Assembly (NCBI GenBank): GCA_029262415.1
Contig: JAJCZL010000046.1
Span: forward strand, 1 to 64,000
Length of the DNA stretch: 64,000 nucleotides
Direction of reading: 5' to 3'
Source: Deltaproteobacteria bacterium
GTDB taxonomy: Bacteria > Desulfobacterota > Binatia > UBA1149 > JAJCZL01
Below are positions 18,110 to 26,299 of the stretch, one piece after another. The notes beneath the pieces are model-generated. The model was not told the origin of the DNA. It searched no databases and saw only the letters and a list, made by a program, of their open reading frames with translations. Made by a program: the position numbers and the translations under genes. Numbering within the stretch: position 1 is the stretch's first letter; the number at the start of each line of letters is the position of its first letter.

Positions 18110-19081
18110 CTATCCGAGGAAGATCGAGCTACGCTTGGCAAGCTCACCCTTAACGAGCACCTGCACGGCGTTGCGTAGTCGCTCGGCCATACCCAAGAAA
18201 TCTTCGCGGTTCCGGCCCCGGAAACGACTCTCCCTGTAAAGGTATACGGGCGCGCCAAAAACGATGCTCCACTTGGTCGGCAGCGGAATCAAGCCGACCG
18301 GCCCCAGAAAGGGGAAAAACGGCGTGATCGGCACGTAGGGGGCTCCGACCACCTGTCCCAGCTTCGTCGAGCGGCCGATCAGCGGGTAAATCTCCTCGGC
18401 GCCGATCACCGCAAATGGAACGATCGGCACCCGGTGCCTGCAGCTCAAACGTGCCGACGAAGTAGCAAACGAGCGCAGCTTGTAGCGCTGATCGTAGAGC
18501 TTCGCGGTCCCCCTGGTGCCTTCGGGGAAGATCGCGACGAGTTCGTCGCGCGAGAGCAGTTCGTCTGCGACCGCATAGCGTGCGGGTACGGCCCCGCAGC
18601 GCCGATAAAACTCGGCGACTACCGGCATCCCTTCGACGAACTTATCGTAGAGCAGACGCGTTACTCGCCCGGGGCGGCGAATCTCGGACACCGCGTAGGA
18701 AACCATCGTACCGTCGAACGGCAGCCCGCCCGAGTGGTTACCGATCAGGATCGCACCACCGTGCGTAGGAACGTTATCGAGCCCTCTGCTCTTCACCCGC
18801 CAATAGCTGTCGTAGAGAAACTGGAAGATTGCCTTGGTCGACTGGCGAAACTCGGGATCGAGACCGTAGTCGCGGTCGGCTCCCTCTAAACGGGCTAACG
18901 CAAAAGGATCGGCGATGCGCTTTTGCAGCGCATGGAGTTCGCCACGACGTTGCTCAAGCAGCGCCCGTAGCGACGCGATCCGCTCGCGGTTGCGCTCGAG
19001 ATCGGCAAATGCCGCCACTTGCCCGCGCTCGCCAAAGCCCTCCGCCGTCGCCACACCATCCATCACCCGACAATCTATCAA
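18110..19081 (-). CDS. PlsC-type lysophospholipid acyltransferase
   Basis: 323 residues from a TTG with GAGGGAG upstream; GTG/ATG at 19066 and 19063 are alternatives without a binding site. Residues 30-60 form a coiled coil (LRALLEQRRGELHALQKR). The acyltransferase domain follows, with ILIGNHSGGLPFDGTMV (the NH-x4-D catalytic box) and LVAIFPEGTRGTAKLY (the phosphate-binding FPEGTR box). It should transfer an acyl chain from CoA or ACP to a lysolipid or related acceptor at the membrane. The coiled-coil N-terminus is unusual for plain PlsC. The exact acceptor is unknown. Confidence 0.87.
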   Translation of the reverse strand: MIDCRVMDGVATAEGFGERGQVAAFADLERNRERIASLRALLEQRRGELHALQKRIADPFALARLEGADRDYGLDPEFRQSTKAIFQFLYDSYWRVKSRGLDNVPTHGGAILIGNHSGGLPFDGTMVSYAVSEIRRPGRVTRLLYDKFVEGMPVVAEFYRRCGAVPARYAVADELLSRDELVAIFPEGTRGTAKLYDQRYKLRSFATSSARLSCRHRVPIVPFAVIGAEEIYPLIGRSTKLGQVVGAPYVPITPFFPFLGPVGLIPLPTKWSIVFGAPVYLYRESRFRGRNREDFLGMAERLRNAVQVLVKGELAKRSSIFLG

Positions 19082-19130
19082 ACTGCATTTTCTCCCTCAA
19101 CCCGTGCGTGACGCACAGCGAAACAATTCG

Positions 19131-19167
19131 GCACATGTTGCGCACACCCGAAGTGCACAACATGTGC
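19131..19167. terminator. Strong stem-loop after cstA
   Basis: GCACATGTTGCGCAC, a 7-base loop ACCCGAA, then GTGCACAACATGTGC: a 15-bp stem with one mismatch, 31 bases beyond the cstA stop and upstream of the acyltransferase start. On the minus strand it is followed by a CGAATTGTTT stretch, not a clean T-run, so it may be a weak terminator, an mRNA 3' stabiliser or an operator-like palindrome. Confidence 0.5.
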
Positions 19168-19198
19168 GTAAACACGCCTCGTATGTCGGTAGGTAGTG

Positions 19199-20887
19199 TT
19201 AGCCGCGCGCGAAGACGTCAAGGTCGTCGCGCACACCTTCGCGCCTGACTCGACCGATCGCACGCGAGGCTTCGATGACGACACCGACCGCGAGTAACAG
19301 CAGGATCAGGCCGACCCAGAACAGCATCCACTGGCCGCCGACAGCGAATCGCCGCAGGTTGGTGACGAGGGCGACCGCAGAGGTAACGACCATGATTGCC
19401 GTCGGGATCGCAGCCACCCAGTAGTTGCGCCCGCGTTGGTATAGGTACAACGAGACCAGAACCAGAGTGAGGCCGGCGATCATTTGATTGGTGGTACCGA
19501 ACAACGACCACAGCGCTAATCCGACCGGCTTACCCTCGACCCGGTAAAACGCGAAAAACCCAATCACCGCGACCGCAAGCGCCGAGGTGAGATAGCGGTT
19601 CTCGCTCTTGAAACCCAGGGTTTGTGACATCTCGGCGATGTTGTAGCGCAAAAGTCGAGTGGCCGAATCGAGCGTGGTAAGCGCGAACGAGACGACCACG
19701 ACTGCGATCAGCGCCTGTGCCAATTCGAACGGCACGCCGAGTGTCGATGTGAAGCGTGCGCCGCCGTTGATGAACACACCGATGCGTCCGGCCAGACTAC
19801 CGGCCGCTCCCCAGCTCGAGTAAAACGCGTTCCATTTTGCCGGGTCGGCAAAGCCCGCCGTGCAGGCGAGTACTGCCATCAGTCCCAGCAACGACTCACC
19901 GATCATGCCGCCGTAGCCGATCATGCGAGCGTCACTCTCGTTGGCGATCTGCTTAGCGGTAGTCCCCGAAGACACCAGACCGTGAAAACCCGAGACTGCG
20001 CCACAGGCGATAACGATGAAAACGAAGGGAAAAATCGGCGGTGCACCCTCAGGTGCCGCAACGAACGCCGGTGATGCGAATTCCGGACGCAGCACGAAAA
20101 ACCCCGCGTACATCAGACCCACACCTAGGTAGAGGAGCAACGAGTTAATGAAGTCGCGTGGCTGCAACAGCAACCAAACCGGCAACACCGAGGCCAAGAA
20201 CGCATAGACCAACAACAGCAGACACCAACCGTCGCGGTTGGCCCAGTTGACCGTCAATGCGTCGGAACTCGCGGCGAAATAGACACAACCGAGGGTCGCG
20301 AAAAAAGCCGCCGTGGCTGCCGGCATCACCGCAAGACGGCCGCTTTGCACCCCCGCACCGACGATTACCGCCATTACCATGAGCGCGGCCGAGGGAAAGA
20401 TCGACTTGGGGAAGGCGGCGGGCTGAAAAAGATCGGCGATCACCGAGACAAACACGCCCATCGCGAGTCCGATACCGAAGAAAATGATCAGGTGGAACAT
20501 CGTCTTCGCACGTGCACCGATGATGCCTTCTGCGATCGCACCAACCGAGAGCCCACGCGCCCGAACCGACAGCACCAACGCGCTGAAATCGTGGACACAG
20601 CCGATCAGCAGCGCACCCAGGGTCACCCATAAAAGGCCCGGCACCCACCCCCAGATCACCGCAATGGCCGGGCCGAGCATGGGCGAAAGCCCGGTTATCG
20701 ATGCGTAGTGATGCCCGAACAGGACGTAGCGATTGGTCGGGACGAAATCGATGCCGTCTGCAAACCCGTGGCTGGGGACGATGCGCGCGTCATCCAGTGA
20801 GAATACGTGCGCGGCCAAGTAGCCGGAGTAGAACTTGTAGCCGACGAAGTACGCGACCAGGCACAGCAGGGTGGCAACTACTGCCAT
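19199..20887 (-). CDS. cstA: Carbon starvation protein A family transporter
   Basis: 562 residues with about sixteen predicted transmembrane segments. CstA signatures are present: GYKFYSGYLAAHVF near the N-terminus, VPTNRYVLFGHHYASITG, then PMLGPAIAVIWGW, GFHGLVSSGTTAKQIANE and FALTTLDSATRLLRYN. Members import peptides or pyruvate during carbon limitation. The C-terminal segment after residue 470 is shorter than in E. coli CstA. It follows the DEAD-box gene by six bases on the same strand. No BtsSR/YehUT-type regulator is adjacent. Confidence 0.94.
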   Translation of the reverse strand: MAVVATLLCLVAYFVGYKFYSGYLAAHVFSLDDARIVPSHGFADGIDFVPTNRYVLFGHHYASITGLSPMLGPAIAVIWGWVPGLLWVTLGALLIGCVHDFSALVLSVRARGLSVGAIAEGIIGARAKTMFHLIIFFGIGLAMGVFVSVIADLFQPAAFPKSIFPSAALMVMAVIVGAGVQSGRLAVMPAATAAFFATLGCVYFAASSDALTVNWANRDGWCLLLLVYAFLASVLPVWLLLQPRDFINSLLLYLGVGLMYAGFFVLRPEFASPAFVAAPEGAPPIFPFVFIVIACGAVSGFHGLVSSGTTAKQIANESDARMIGYGGMIGESLLGLMAVLACTAGFADPAKWNAFYSSWGAAGSLAGRIGVFINGGARFTSTLGVPFELAQALIAVVVVSFALTTLDSATRLLRYNIAEMSQTLGFKSENRYLTSALAVAVIGFFAFYRVEGKPVGLALWSLFGTTNQMIAGLTLVLVSLYLYQRGRNYWVAAIPTAIMVVTSAVALVTNLRRFAVGGQWMLFWVGLILLLLAVGVVIEASRAIGRVRREGVRDDLDVFARG

Positions 20888-20893
20888 CGCGAC

Positions 20894-22447
20894 TCAGCCT
20901 GCGTCGGTGGGTGGGCCGGACTTGGCCGGAGAACGCTTTCGCCGTCTGCGTTTGCGACCCGGACCGTCGGCTCCGGCCGGCGCTGTATCCGGTCGGGCAA
21001 CTGCGGGCTTTTTCGCGGGCGCGGCATCCGCCGACGGCGCAGAACCCAGCGACGGGCTCGAGCCGCCCGAGCGACCTCGGTCACGCGAACCGCCGCCGGT
21101 TCCACCGCGACCGCCGCGACCGCCGCCGGCTCCGCTGCGGCCGCCACGGCCGCCGCCAGGGCCGCCGCGGCCGCCGCCGGGGCCGCCACGGCCTTCATGA
21201 CGAGGCGGTGCCGGCGAGTTCTTGCGCACTTCGCGCCAACGGTTGCGCACGTCGGTAAGCGCCACCTCGAACTCTGTGTCGGGCGCGGCGGAGGGAAGCT
21301 TCTTGCCTACGAACTCCTCAATTGCTTCGAGCGAGTAAACATACTGTTCGCAAGCAAGCGAGTAAGCCTTACCCGATGCCCCCGCGCGGGCGGTGCGCCC
21401 GATGCGGTGAACATAGTCTTCGGCGTCCTGCGGCAAATCGTAGTTAAAGACGTGGGAAATGTCATCGACGTGAAGCCCGCGCGATGCGACATCGGTCGCA
21501 ACCACAACCTGGATCTCTTTGTCTTTGAACCCGCGCAGCACCTTCAGGCGTTTCTTCTGATCGACGTCGCCGGCGAGCCCCATCGCGTCGTAGCCCATGA
21601 GATTAAGCCGACGCGCAAGCTCGGAAGCCATGCTTCGGGTGTTTACGAAGATCAGACAGCGCTCAGGTTTCTCGCGCTCCATCAGCAGCAATAGCGTCGA
21701 GAACTTCTCGCGCATACCCACGTGATAGACCAATTGCTCGATATTGTCGGCGGTCTTCTTCTCGGCCTCGATCGTCACCGCCTCGGGGTTGTGCATGTAT
21801 TCGTAGGCGAGCTCGAGAACCTTCTGCGGCAGCGTCGCCGAGTACACGTACGAAGTACGCTCGGCGGGCTTGGACATAGCACGCATCATGTAGCGAATGT
21901 CATCGATGAAACCCATGTCGAACATGCGGTCGGCTTCGTCGATCACCAAGATCTCGGTGTGCAGCAAAGCGAACAGCCGCTGCTTGAAGTAATCGATCAG
22001 ACGGCCCGGCGTGCCGATCAATATATCGACGTCACCTTCGAAAGCGTCGGCTTGTTTTTGATAGTCGATGCCACCGTAGACCGCGTGAATGTTGAACCCA
22101 CAGTGGCGGCCCAGCAGTTCGGCTTCTTCTTTGATTTGAATCGCCAACTCGCGGGTCGGCGCAATCATCAGTGCGCGCGGTGTGCGCCCGCGCGCGGGCG
22201 GGCGCTGCTGGCGCAGCAAACGGGTAAATGTCGCGATTAAGAACGCGCCGGTCTTACCGGTACCGGTCTGTGCCTGGCCGGCGATGTCGCGACCTTCTAA
22301 TGCAAACGGCAGTGTAGCGGACTGAATCGGCGTGCAATCGACAAAACCGGCGTCTTGAATTCCTTGCCGCACCGGCTCGGGAAGATCGAGTTCTTTGAAT
22401 TTAATGGGACGGCTCCTAGGACTGGGTACTCTCCGTACCCTCGTCAC
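20894..22447 (-). CDS. DEAD-box ATP-dependent RNA helicase (RhlB/RhlE-like)
   Basis: Up to 517 residues. Motifs in order: Q motif (GFVDCTPIQS), AQTGTGKTGAF (Walker A), APTRELAIQI, GTPGRLIDY, VIDEADRMFDMGF, YSATLP, then NTRSMASELARRL, VVATDVASRGLHVDD and HRIGRTARAG. After about residue 395 comes a long Gly/Arg-rich tail (RGGPGGGRGG-type repeats) and a basic RKRRRRKRSP end, which will bind RNA non-specifically. The GTG at 22447 would overlap dsbD by 32 bases. An ATT at 22405 with AGGAG seven bases upstream would give a protein starting IKFKELDLPEPV, the usual N-terminus, and may be the true start. Confidence 0.95.
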   Translation of the reverse strand: MTRVRRVPSPRSRPIKFKELDLPEPVRQGIQDAGFVDCTPIQSATLPFALEGRDIAGQAQTGTGKTGAFLIATFTRLLRQQRPPARGRTPRALMIAPTRELAIQIKEEAELLGRHCGFNIHAVYGGIDYQKQADAFEGDVDILIGTPGRLIDYFKQRLFALLHTEILVIDEADRMFDMGFIDDIRYMMRAMSKPAERTSYVYSATLPQKVLELAYEYMHNPEAVTIEAEKKTADNIEQLVYHVGMREKFSTLLLLMEREKPERCLIFVNTRSMASELARRLNLMGYDAMGLAGDVDQKKRLKVLRGFKDKEIQVVVATDVASRGLHVDDISHVFNYDLPQDAEDYVHRIGRTARAGASGKAYSLACEQYVYSLEAIEEFVGKKLPSAAPDTEFEVALTDVRNRWREVRKNSPAPPRHEGRGGPGGGRGGPGGGRGGRSGAGGGRGGRGGTGGGSRDRGRSGGSSPSLGSAPSADAAPAKKPAVARPDTAPAGADGPGRKRRRRKRSPAKSGPPTDAG

Positions 22448-24344
22448 GTGCAGGCCCTTCTCGGGACTGCTTCAGGAGTTCGGCAAATTCCTCGGGGCCG
22501 ACGAAACCGATGCGCCTTGTCACTTCTTCGCCGTGCGGACCGTAGAACAGCGTGGTCGGTGCGCCCAGCACTTCAAAGCTTCTGAGAATGCGCGCCAGAT
22601 CATCAGTGGATGTCGTCATGTCGACAGAGAGGAAAGTGAAGCCTTCGGAGAGACCGACGACATACGCGTCGGTGAAGGTGCGCTCCTTCATCTCTTTGCA
22701 AGGCAGGCACCACTCGGCACCGAACTCAACTACAAAAGGTGCGCCGCTGCGCTTAGCGGCGAGGAAAGTGTCTCCCGAAAACGCCTGAAACGCGAGCGAG
22801 CGCTCCGGGTGGTCCGACGGAAGGTACTGGACGGCCACAGCCGCCAGCGCCAAAACTCCGATAATCACCCGCGTAACCACGAATCTGCGGCTGGTAGTAC
22901 CGTGGGGGTCGAGGAAGGCCAGATAACCGATCGCTCCGAGCATAAACAGGGGCATAAGCACGTTTTCGATCCACTCGGGCAGAACCGGCCCCAGGAAATA
23001 GAGGCCCATACCGAGCAGAATGACGCCGAAAAGATGCTCGACCCACTGCAGCCAGTCGCCCGAGCGTGGCAGCTTGGAAATCGAACCGGCAGCCACCGCG
23101 AGGATCACGTAGGGCAAGCCGAGGCCGACCCCTAGCAGCGAAAACAGCTGCATACCGAGCATGGCGTCGCCGCGGGTCCCGACTACCAGCAACATGCCGA
23201 CAACAAACGGCCCGACACACGGCGCGGCAACCAAGCCCATCGTCATACCCATGAACAACGCACCCGGCACGCCGCGGAAGCCCGCCCCCAAGCGCGTCAA
23301 CATCCCACTGGACAGCCTGATGTGGTAGACACCGAAAGAGGACAGGGCCAGCGCGAACATCACCAACGCAAGACTCACGTTGACGATGGGGTTTCCGAGC
23401 GCGCTGCCGAAGAAGCTTCCCGAAAGTGAAGCAACCACCCCGAAAGCCGAAAAGGTCACGACGATACCTGCGGCGTAGGCCAGCGCGAGGCTGAGTTTTC
23501 GCGTCTTGTTTTGCCCTGCCTGGCTGCCGAAATAGGCGAGCGTGACTGAGACCAGCGGATACACACACGGGGTCGCATTGAGCACCAACCCGGCAAATAT
23601 CAGCGCAGGGATGACCGCCCACCAGCCGCTCGCAAGCAGCGCGGCAATACTGTCGGCGGCTTCTTCGTTTACACCTGCGTAGGCGACGCTATCGACTTGG
23701 ATCAAGGCGAGCTTGAGGCGAAGCGGCAGGCGCACGCTTTGCGGCGGCAAGCACAGGGTGTCGTTGCAGGCTTGGTAATTGAACAGCAGCTTCGGCTCGG
23801 CACCGGCCTGCGCGAGCTTATCGTAGCGCAGCCTGGCAGTAACGCGTGTCTTGCCTTCAAAGAGGCTGAGCATTTTCGCACCGCCAATGCGCAAGCTCTT
23901 CTCGATCGGCTCCGGGTAGTCGAGTTCGACGATGGAAAGCCCCGGTGGTAACTCGAAGCTGACTTCGGTGGGGATCAGAAATTCTTGCGCGGGCGCGTTG
24001 CTGTTAATGTGCCAACCTTCGGCGATGTCGACGGTCAGCTCGACAACAACGTCTTCGCCGACCGAAATACGCGATACACTCGTCTGCAGTTGCGCGGTGA
24101 CGGGGTTCTGCGCAGCGTAGGCCTGCGGGATTTGCACAAAGGCTGCCGCAAGTATCGCGGCGCCCGCGAGCAAGCCCGCGGGTAGAGACGCGGATAGGCC
24201 CACGAATAGGAAAGTACGACATGTGCGATAAGCAGGTTCGCGGGAATCGGGCACGTCGTTCAAGGTACCGGACTGACTGGCGATTTGCGAGTCGGCTTGC
24301 AGCACGTTAGCCTCCACTGAGACCCTGACGGATCCTGGCCGCAC
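22416..24344 (-). CDS. dsbD: Thiol:disulfide interchange protein DsbD
   Basis: 642 residues. It carries electrons from cytoplasmic thioredoxin to periplasmic disulfide and cytochrome c thiol proteins. A signal-like helix (residues 45-75) leads into the N-terminal immunoglobulin-like domain with the pair YQACNDTLC. Eight transmembrane helices follow, with the redox pair in NATPCVYPL and AAPCVGPF, then a C-terminal thioredoxin domain with FGAEWCLPCKEMKER. All six cysteines are present. The start is uncertain because the first 40 residues are not typical. It fits functionally with the ccm genes at 40193 and the c-type cytochrome at 62235. Confidence 0.95.
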   Translation of the reverse strand: MRPGSVRVSVEANVLQADSQIASQSGTLNDVPDSREPAYRTCRTFLFVGLSASLPAGLLAGAAILAAAFVQIPQAYAAQNPVTAQLQTSVSRISVGEDVVVELTVDIAEGWHINSNAPAQEFLIPTEVSFELPPGLSIVELDYPEPIEKSLRIGGAKMLSLFEGKTRVTARLRYDKLAQAGAEPKLLFNYQACNDTLCLPPQSVRLPLRLKLALIQVDSVAYAGVNEEAADSIAALLASGWWAVIPALIFAGLVLNATPCVYPLVSVTLAYFGSQAGQNKTRKLSLALAYAAGIVVTFSAFGVVASLSGSFFGSALGNPIVNVSLALVMFALALSSFGVYHIRLSSGMLTRLGAGFRGVPGALFMGMTMGLVAAPCVGPFVVGMLLVVGTRGDAMLGMQLFSLLGVGLGLPYVILAVAAGSISKLPRSGDWLQWVEHLFGVILLGMGLYFLGPVLPEWIENVLMPLFMLGAIGYLAFLDPHGTTSRRFVVTRVIIGVLALAAVAVQYLPSDHPERSLAFQAFSGDTFLAAKRSGAPFVVEFGAEWCLPCKEMKERTFTDAYVVGLSEGFTFLSVDMTTSTDDLARILRSFEVLGAPTTLFYGPHGEEVTRRIGFVGPEEFAELLKQSREGPARDEGTESTQS

Positions 24345-24401
24345 TTAACGGTCTTCGACCGCTACCCCGGTACACAAGCCACAAACCCAAGGAGTAGGCC
24401 C

Positions 24402-25046
24402 ATGCGCGTAGACGCACCGACATTCGAACCGGCACAAATCCAGGTCCACCGCGAGGCAGCCACCCGGCCGCGCCGCTGGCTTGGGCCTGCAGTATTAGCA
24501 CTGGTACTGGCGGCGGCGCTGGTCGGGCCGTCACCAGCCTGGGCGCAACCGCTGGGAGGCGCACCGGTGGTCGGCCTCGGCTACGCGGGTGTCCGCGGCG
24601 AAGAACTGGGCACTGTCTTGATCGGCTGGCGAGCGCTGTTCGGCGCCGGTGAGCGCTTCGACGGCTGGATGCGCGACACCAACTGGCGCGCCGCTTTCAT
24701 CGTCGAACCGTCGATTGGGGGAATTTTCGGCGACCAGCAGACCTTCGAGGCGAGCGTCCTTCCAATGTTGCGCTTCGACCGCAAGGCCGCCGGCGGCAGC
24801 CCTTATATCGAGGCCGGAGTCGGGCTGATCTACTCCGAGGTACGAGGCATCGGGCTCGGCTCGCAGATTAACTTCAACGACTCGATCGGTGCCGGCTGGA
24901 CGTTCACCGGCGCAAGCGGCAACCTGCTCGATCTCGGCCTGAGAGTGCGCCACATCTCCCACGCAGGACTGTGGGCGGACTCTAACAAAGGCATGAACAC
25001 CTACTTCTTGACGTTCACATACCAGGCCGGCCCCGGCGGATACTGA
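24402..25046 (+). CDS. PagL-like lipid A 3-O-deacylase (acyloxyacyl hydrolase)
   Basis: 214 residues. A long signal region ends with SPAWA, cleavage about residue 48. The rest is an eight-stranded-barrel-like sequence with alternating residues. The PagL active-site motif is clear near the end: LRVRHISHAGLWADSNKGMN with His184 and Ser186, and the conserved N-x-G-x-N. It would sit in the outer membrane and remove the 3-O acyl chain of lipid A. Its presence implies a lipopolysaccharide-bearing outer membrane. Divergent from dsbD. A GC-rich palindrome at 25057-25070 lies between it and the converging rib gene. Confidence 0.82.
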   Translation: MRVDAPTFEPAQIQVHREAATRPRRWLGPAVLALVLAAALVGPSPAWAQPLGGAPVVGLGYAGVRGEELGTVLIGWRALFGAGERFDGWMRDTNWRAAFIVEPSIGGIFGDQQTFEASVLPMLRFDRKAAGGSPYIEAGVGLIYSEVRGIGLGSQINFNDSIGAGWTFTGASGNLLDLGLRVRHISHAGLWADSNKGMNTYFLTFTYQAGPGGY

Positions 25047-25071
25047 GCGCCCAACGCCGGCGGCCGCCGGG

Positions 25072-26223
25072 CTATACGCCTTCGAGCGCTACGGTCTCGA
25101 CCACCTCGAGTCCGTAGCCCGCGAGATTGGCGAGCCGTGGGGGTGAGTTGGTCAGCAGCCGGATCCTGCGCACACCGAGTTCTCGGAGGATCTGCGCCCC
25201 CAAGCCGTAGTCTTTGAAGTTGGCCAGACGCGCGTTCGGATTGGTGCTCGGACCACCGCCGCCGTCACCGGCCAAGATTTCGGCTCCGCGCCCGTGGCGG
25301 CGGACGTACAGGATCACGCCCGCTCCTTCTTTTTCGATCCTGCGCATTGCCGCGTGCAACACCGCACCGGTATTGCGGTGCATAGAGGCGAACACATCGC
25401 CCGGCAGATACTCGGCGTGAGCGCGTAACAACACGGGCTTTTCCGGGTCGATCTCGCCCTTGACCAGCACCAGGTGCTCGCCTTCCTCAACGCTCGAGGT
25501 GTAAACGTGAGCGGTGAACTCGCCGGCAACCCGCGTCGGCAAGCGCGCAGTAGCGACATGACGAACCAGCGTCTCGTGCTGTAATCGGTACTGAATCAGG
25601 TCGGCGACCGTCGAGATCTTGAGGTCGTGCAGTGCGGCGAAGCGAACGATGTCGGGGAGACGCGCCATCGTCCCGTCGGGGTTCAAGATCTCGCAAATCA
25701 CCGAAGCCGGCTTGAGACCTGCAAGCTTGCAGAGATCGATCGAGCCCTCGGTCTGCCCGGTCCGCACCAGGACACCGCCCTCGCGCGCGCGCAAGGGGAA
25801 TATGTGGCCGGGCACGATAAAATCGTCGGGTTTGGCATCGTCGCGGGCAACGTCGCGGATCGTCATCGCACGGTCGGCGGCCGAAACCCCTCCGGTCCGG
25901 CAGCGGCGCGAATCGATCGAGACGGTAAAGCCGGTACCGAGCGGCGCGGTGTTCTCAGCGACCATCATGCGCAGGCCGAGCCGCTCCATGCGCGCCTCTG
26001 TAATCGGCTCACAGATCAGGCCGCGCGCGTATTTGGTCATGAAGTTGATCTGTTCGGCGGTCGTCGTTTCGGCCGCGGCAACGAGATCGCCCTCGTTCTC
26101 ACGGTCTTCGTCGTCCATGAGCACGATCATCTTGCCGGCACGGAGTTCGGCAACGACCTCGGAGATCGGCGAGATGGCAGACTTCTCGGCAGCCACCGCA
26201 CCCGTGGTTATCGATTCAGACAT
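25072..26223 (-). CDS. ribB: 3,4-dihydroxy-2-butanone-4-phosphate synthase with degenerate GTP cyclohydrolase II domain (RibBX type)
   Basis: 383 residues from MSESITTGAV. Residues 20-220 are a full RibB domain (LMDDEDRENEGDLVAAAE, RTGQTEGSIDLCKLAG), which makes the four-carbon precursor of riboflavin from ribulose 5-phosphate. Residues 225-383 align with RibA, but the three zinc-binding cysteines (usual SEC...RCDC) are Tyr, Arg and Thr here (HAEYLPGDVFASMHRNTG), and RQEGRGIGL is replaced by RRHGRGAEIL. GTP cyclohydrolase II activity is therefore unlikely. RibBA-like proteins with a non-catalytic second domain (RibBX) are known in Proteobacteria. A separate ribA should exist elsewhere in the genome. 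Confidence 0.92.
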   Translation of the reverse strand: MSESITTGAVAAEKSAISPISEVVAELRAGKMIVLMDDEDRENEGDLVAAAETTTAEQINFMTKYARGLICEPITEARMERLGLRMMVAENTAPLGTGFTVSIDSRRCRTGGVSAADRAMTIRDVARDDAKPDDFIVPGHIFPLRAREGGVLVRTGQTEGSIDLCKLAGLKPASVICEILNPDGTMARLPDIVRFAALHDLKISTVADLIQYRLQHETLVRHVATARLPTRVAGEFTAHVYTSSVEEGEHLVLVKGEIDPEKPVLLRAHAEYLPGDVFASMHRNTGAVLHAAMRRIEKEGAGVILYVRRHGRGAEILAGDGGGGPSTNPNARLANFKDYGLGAQILRELGVRRIRLLTNSPPRLANLAGYGLEVVETVALEGV

Positions 26224-26299
26224 CAACCGCGCGACTATAACGCGGCGCGCACCCTGAGGGAAAAGACCTGCAAAGGCGGCGCGACCGCGTGCCGACGCC

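Noticed and set aside
20701-21694. Long plus-strand ORFs opposite the helicase and cstA
   Set aside because: They mirror the Gly/Arg-rich repeats and have no domain similarity.
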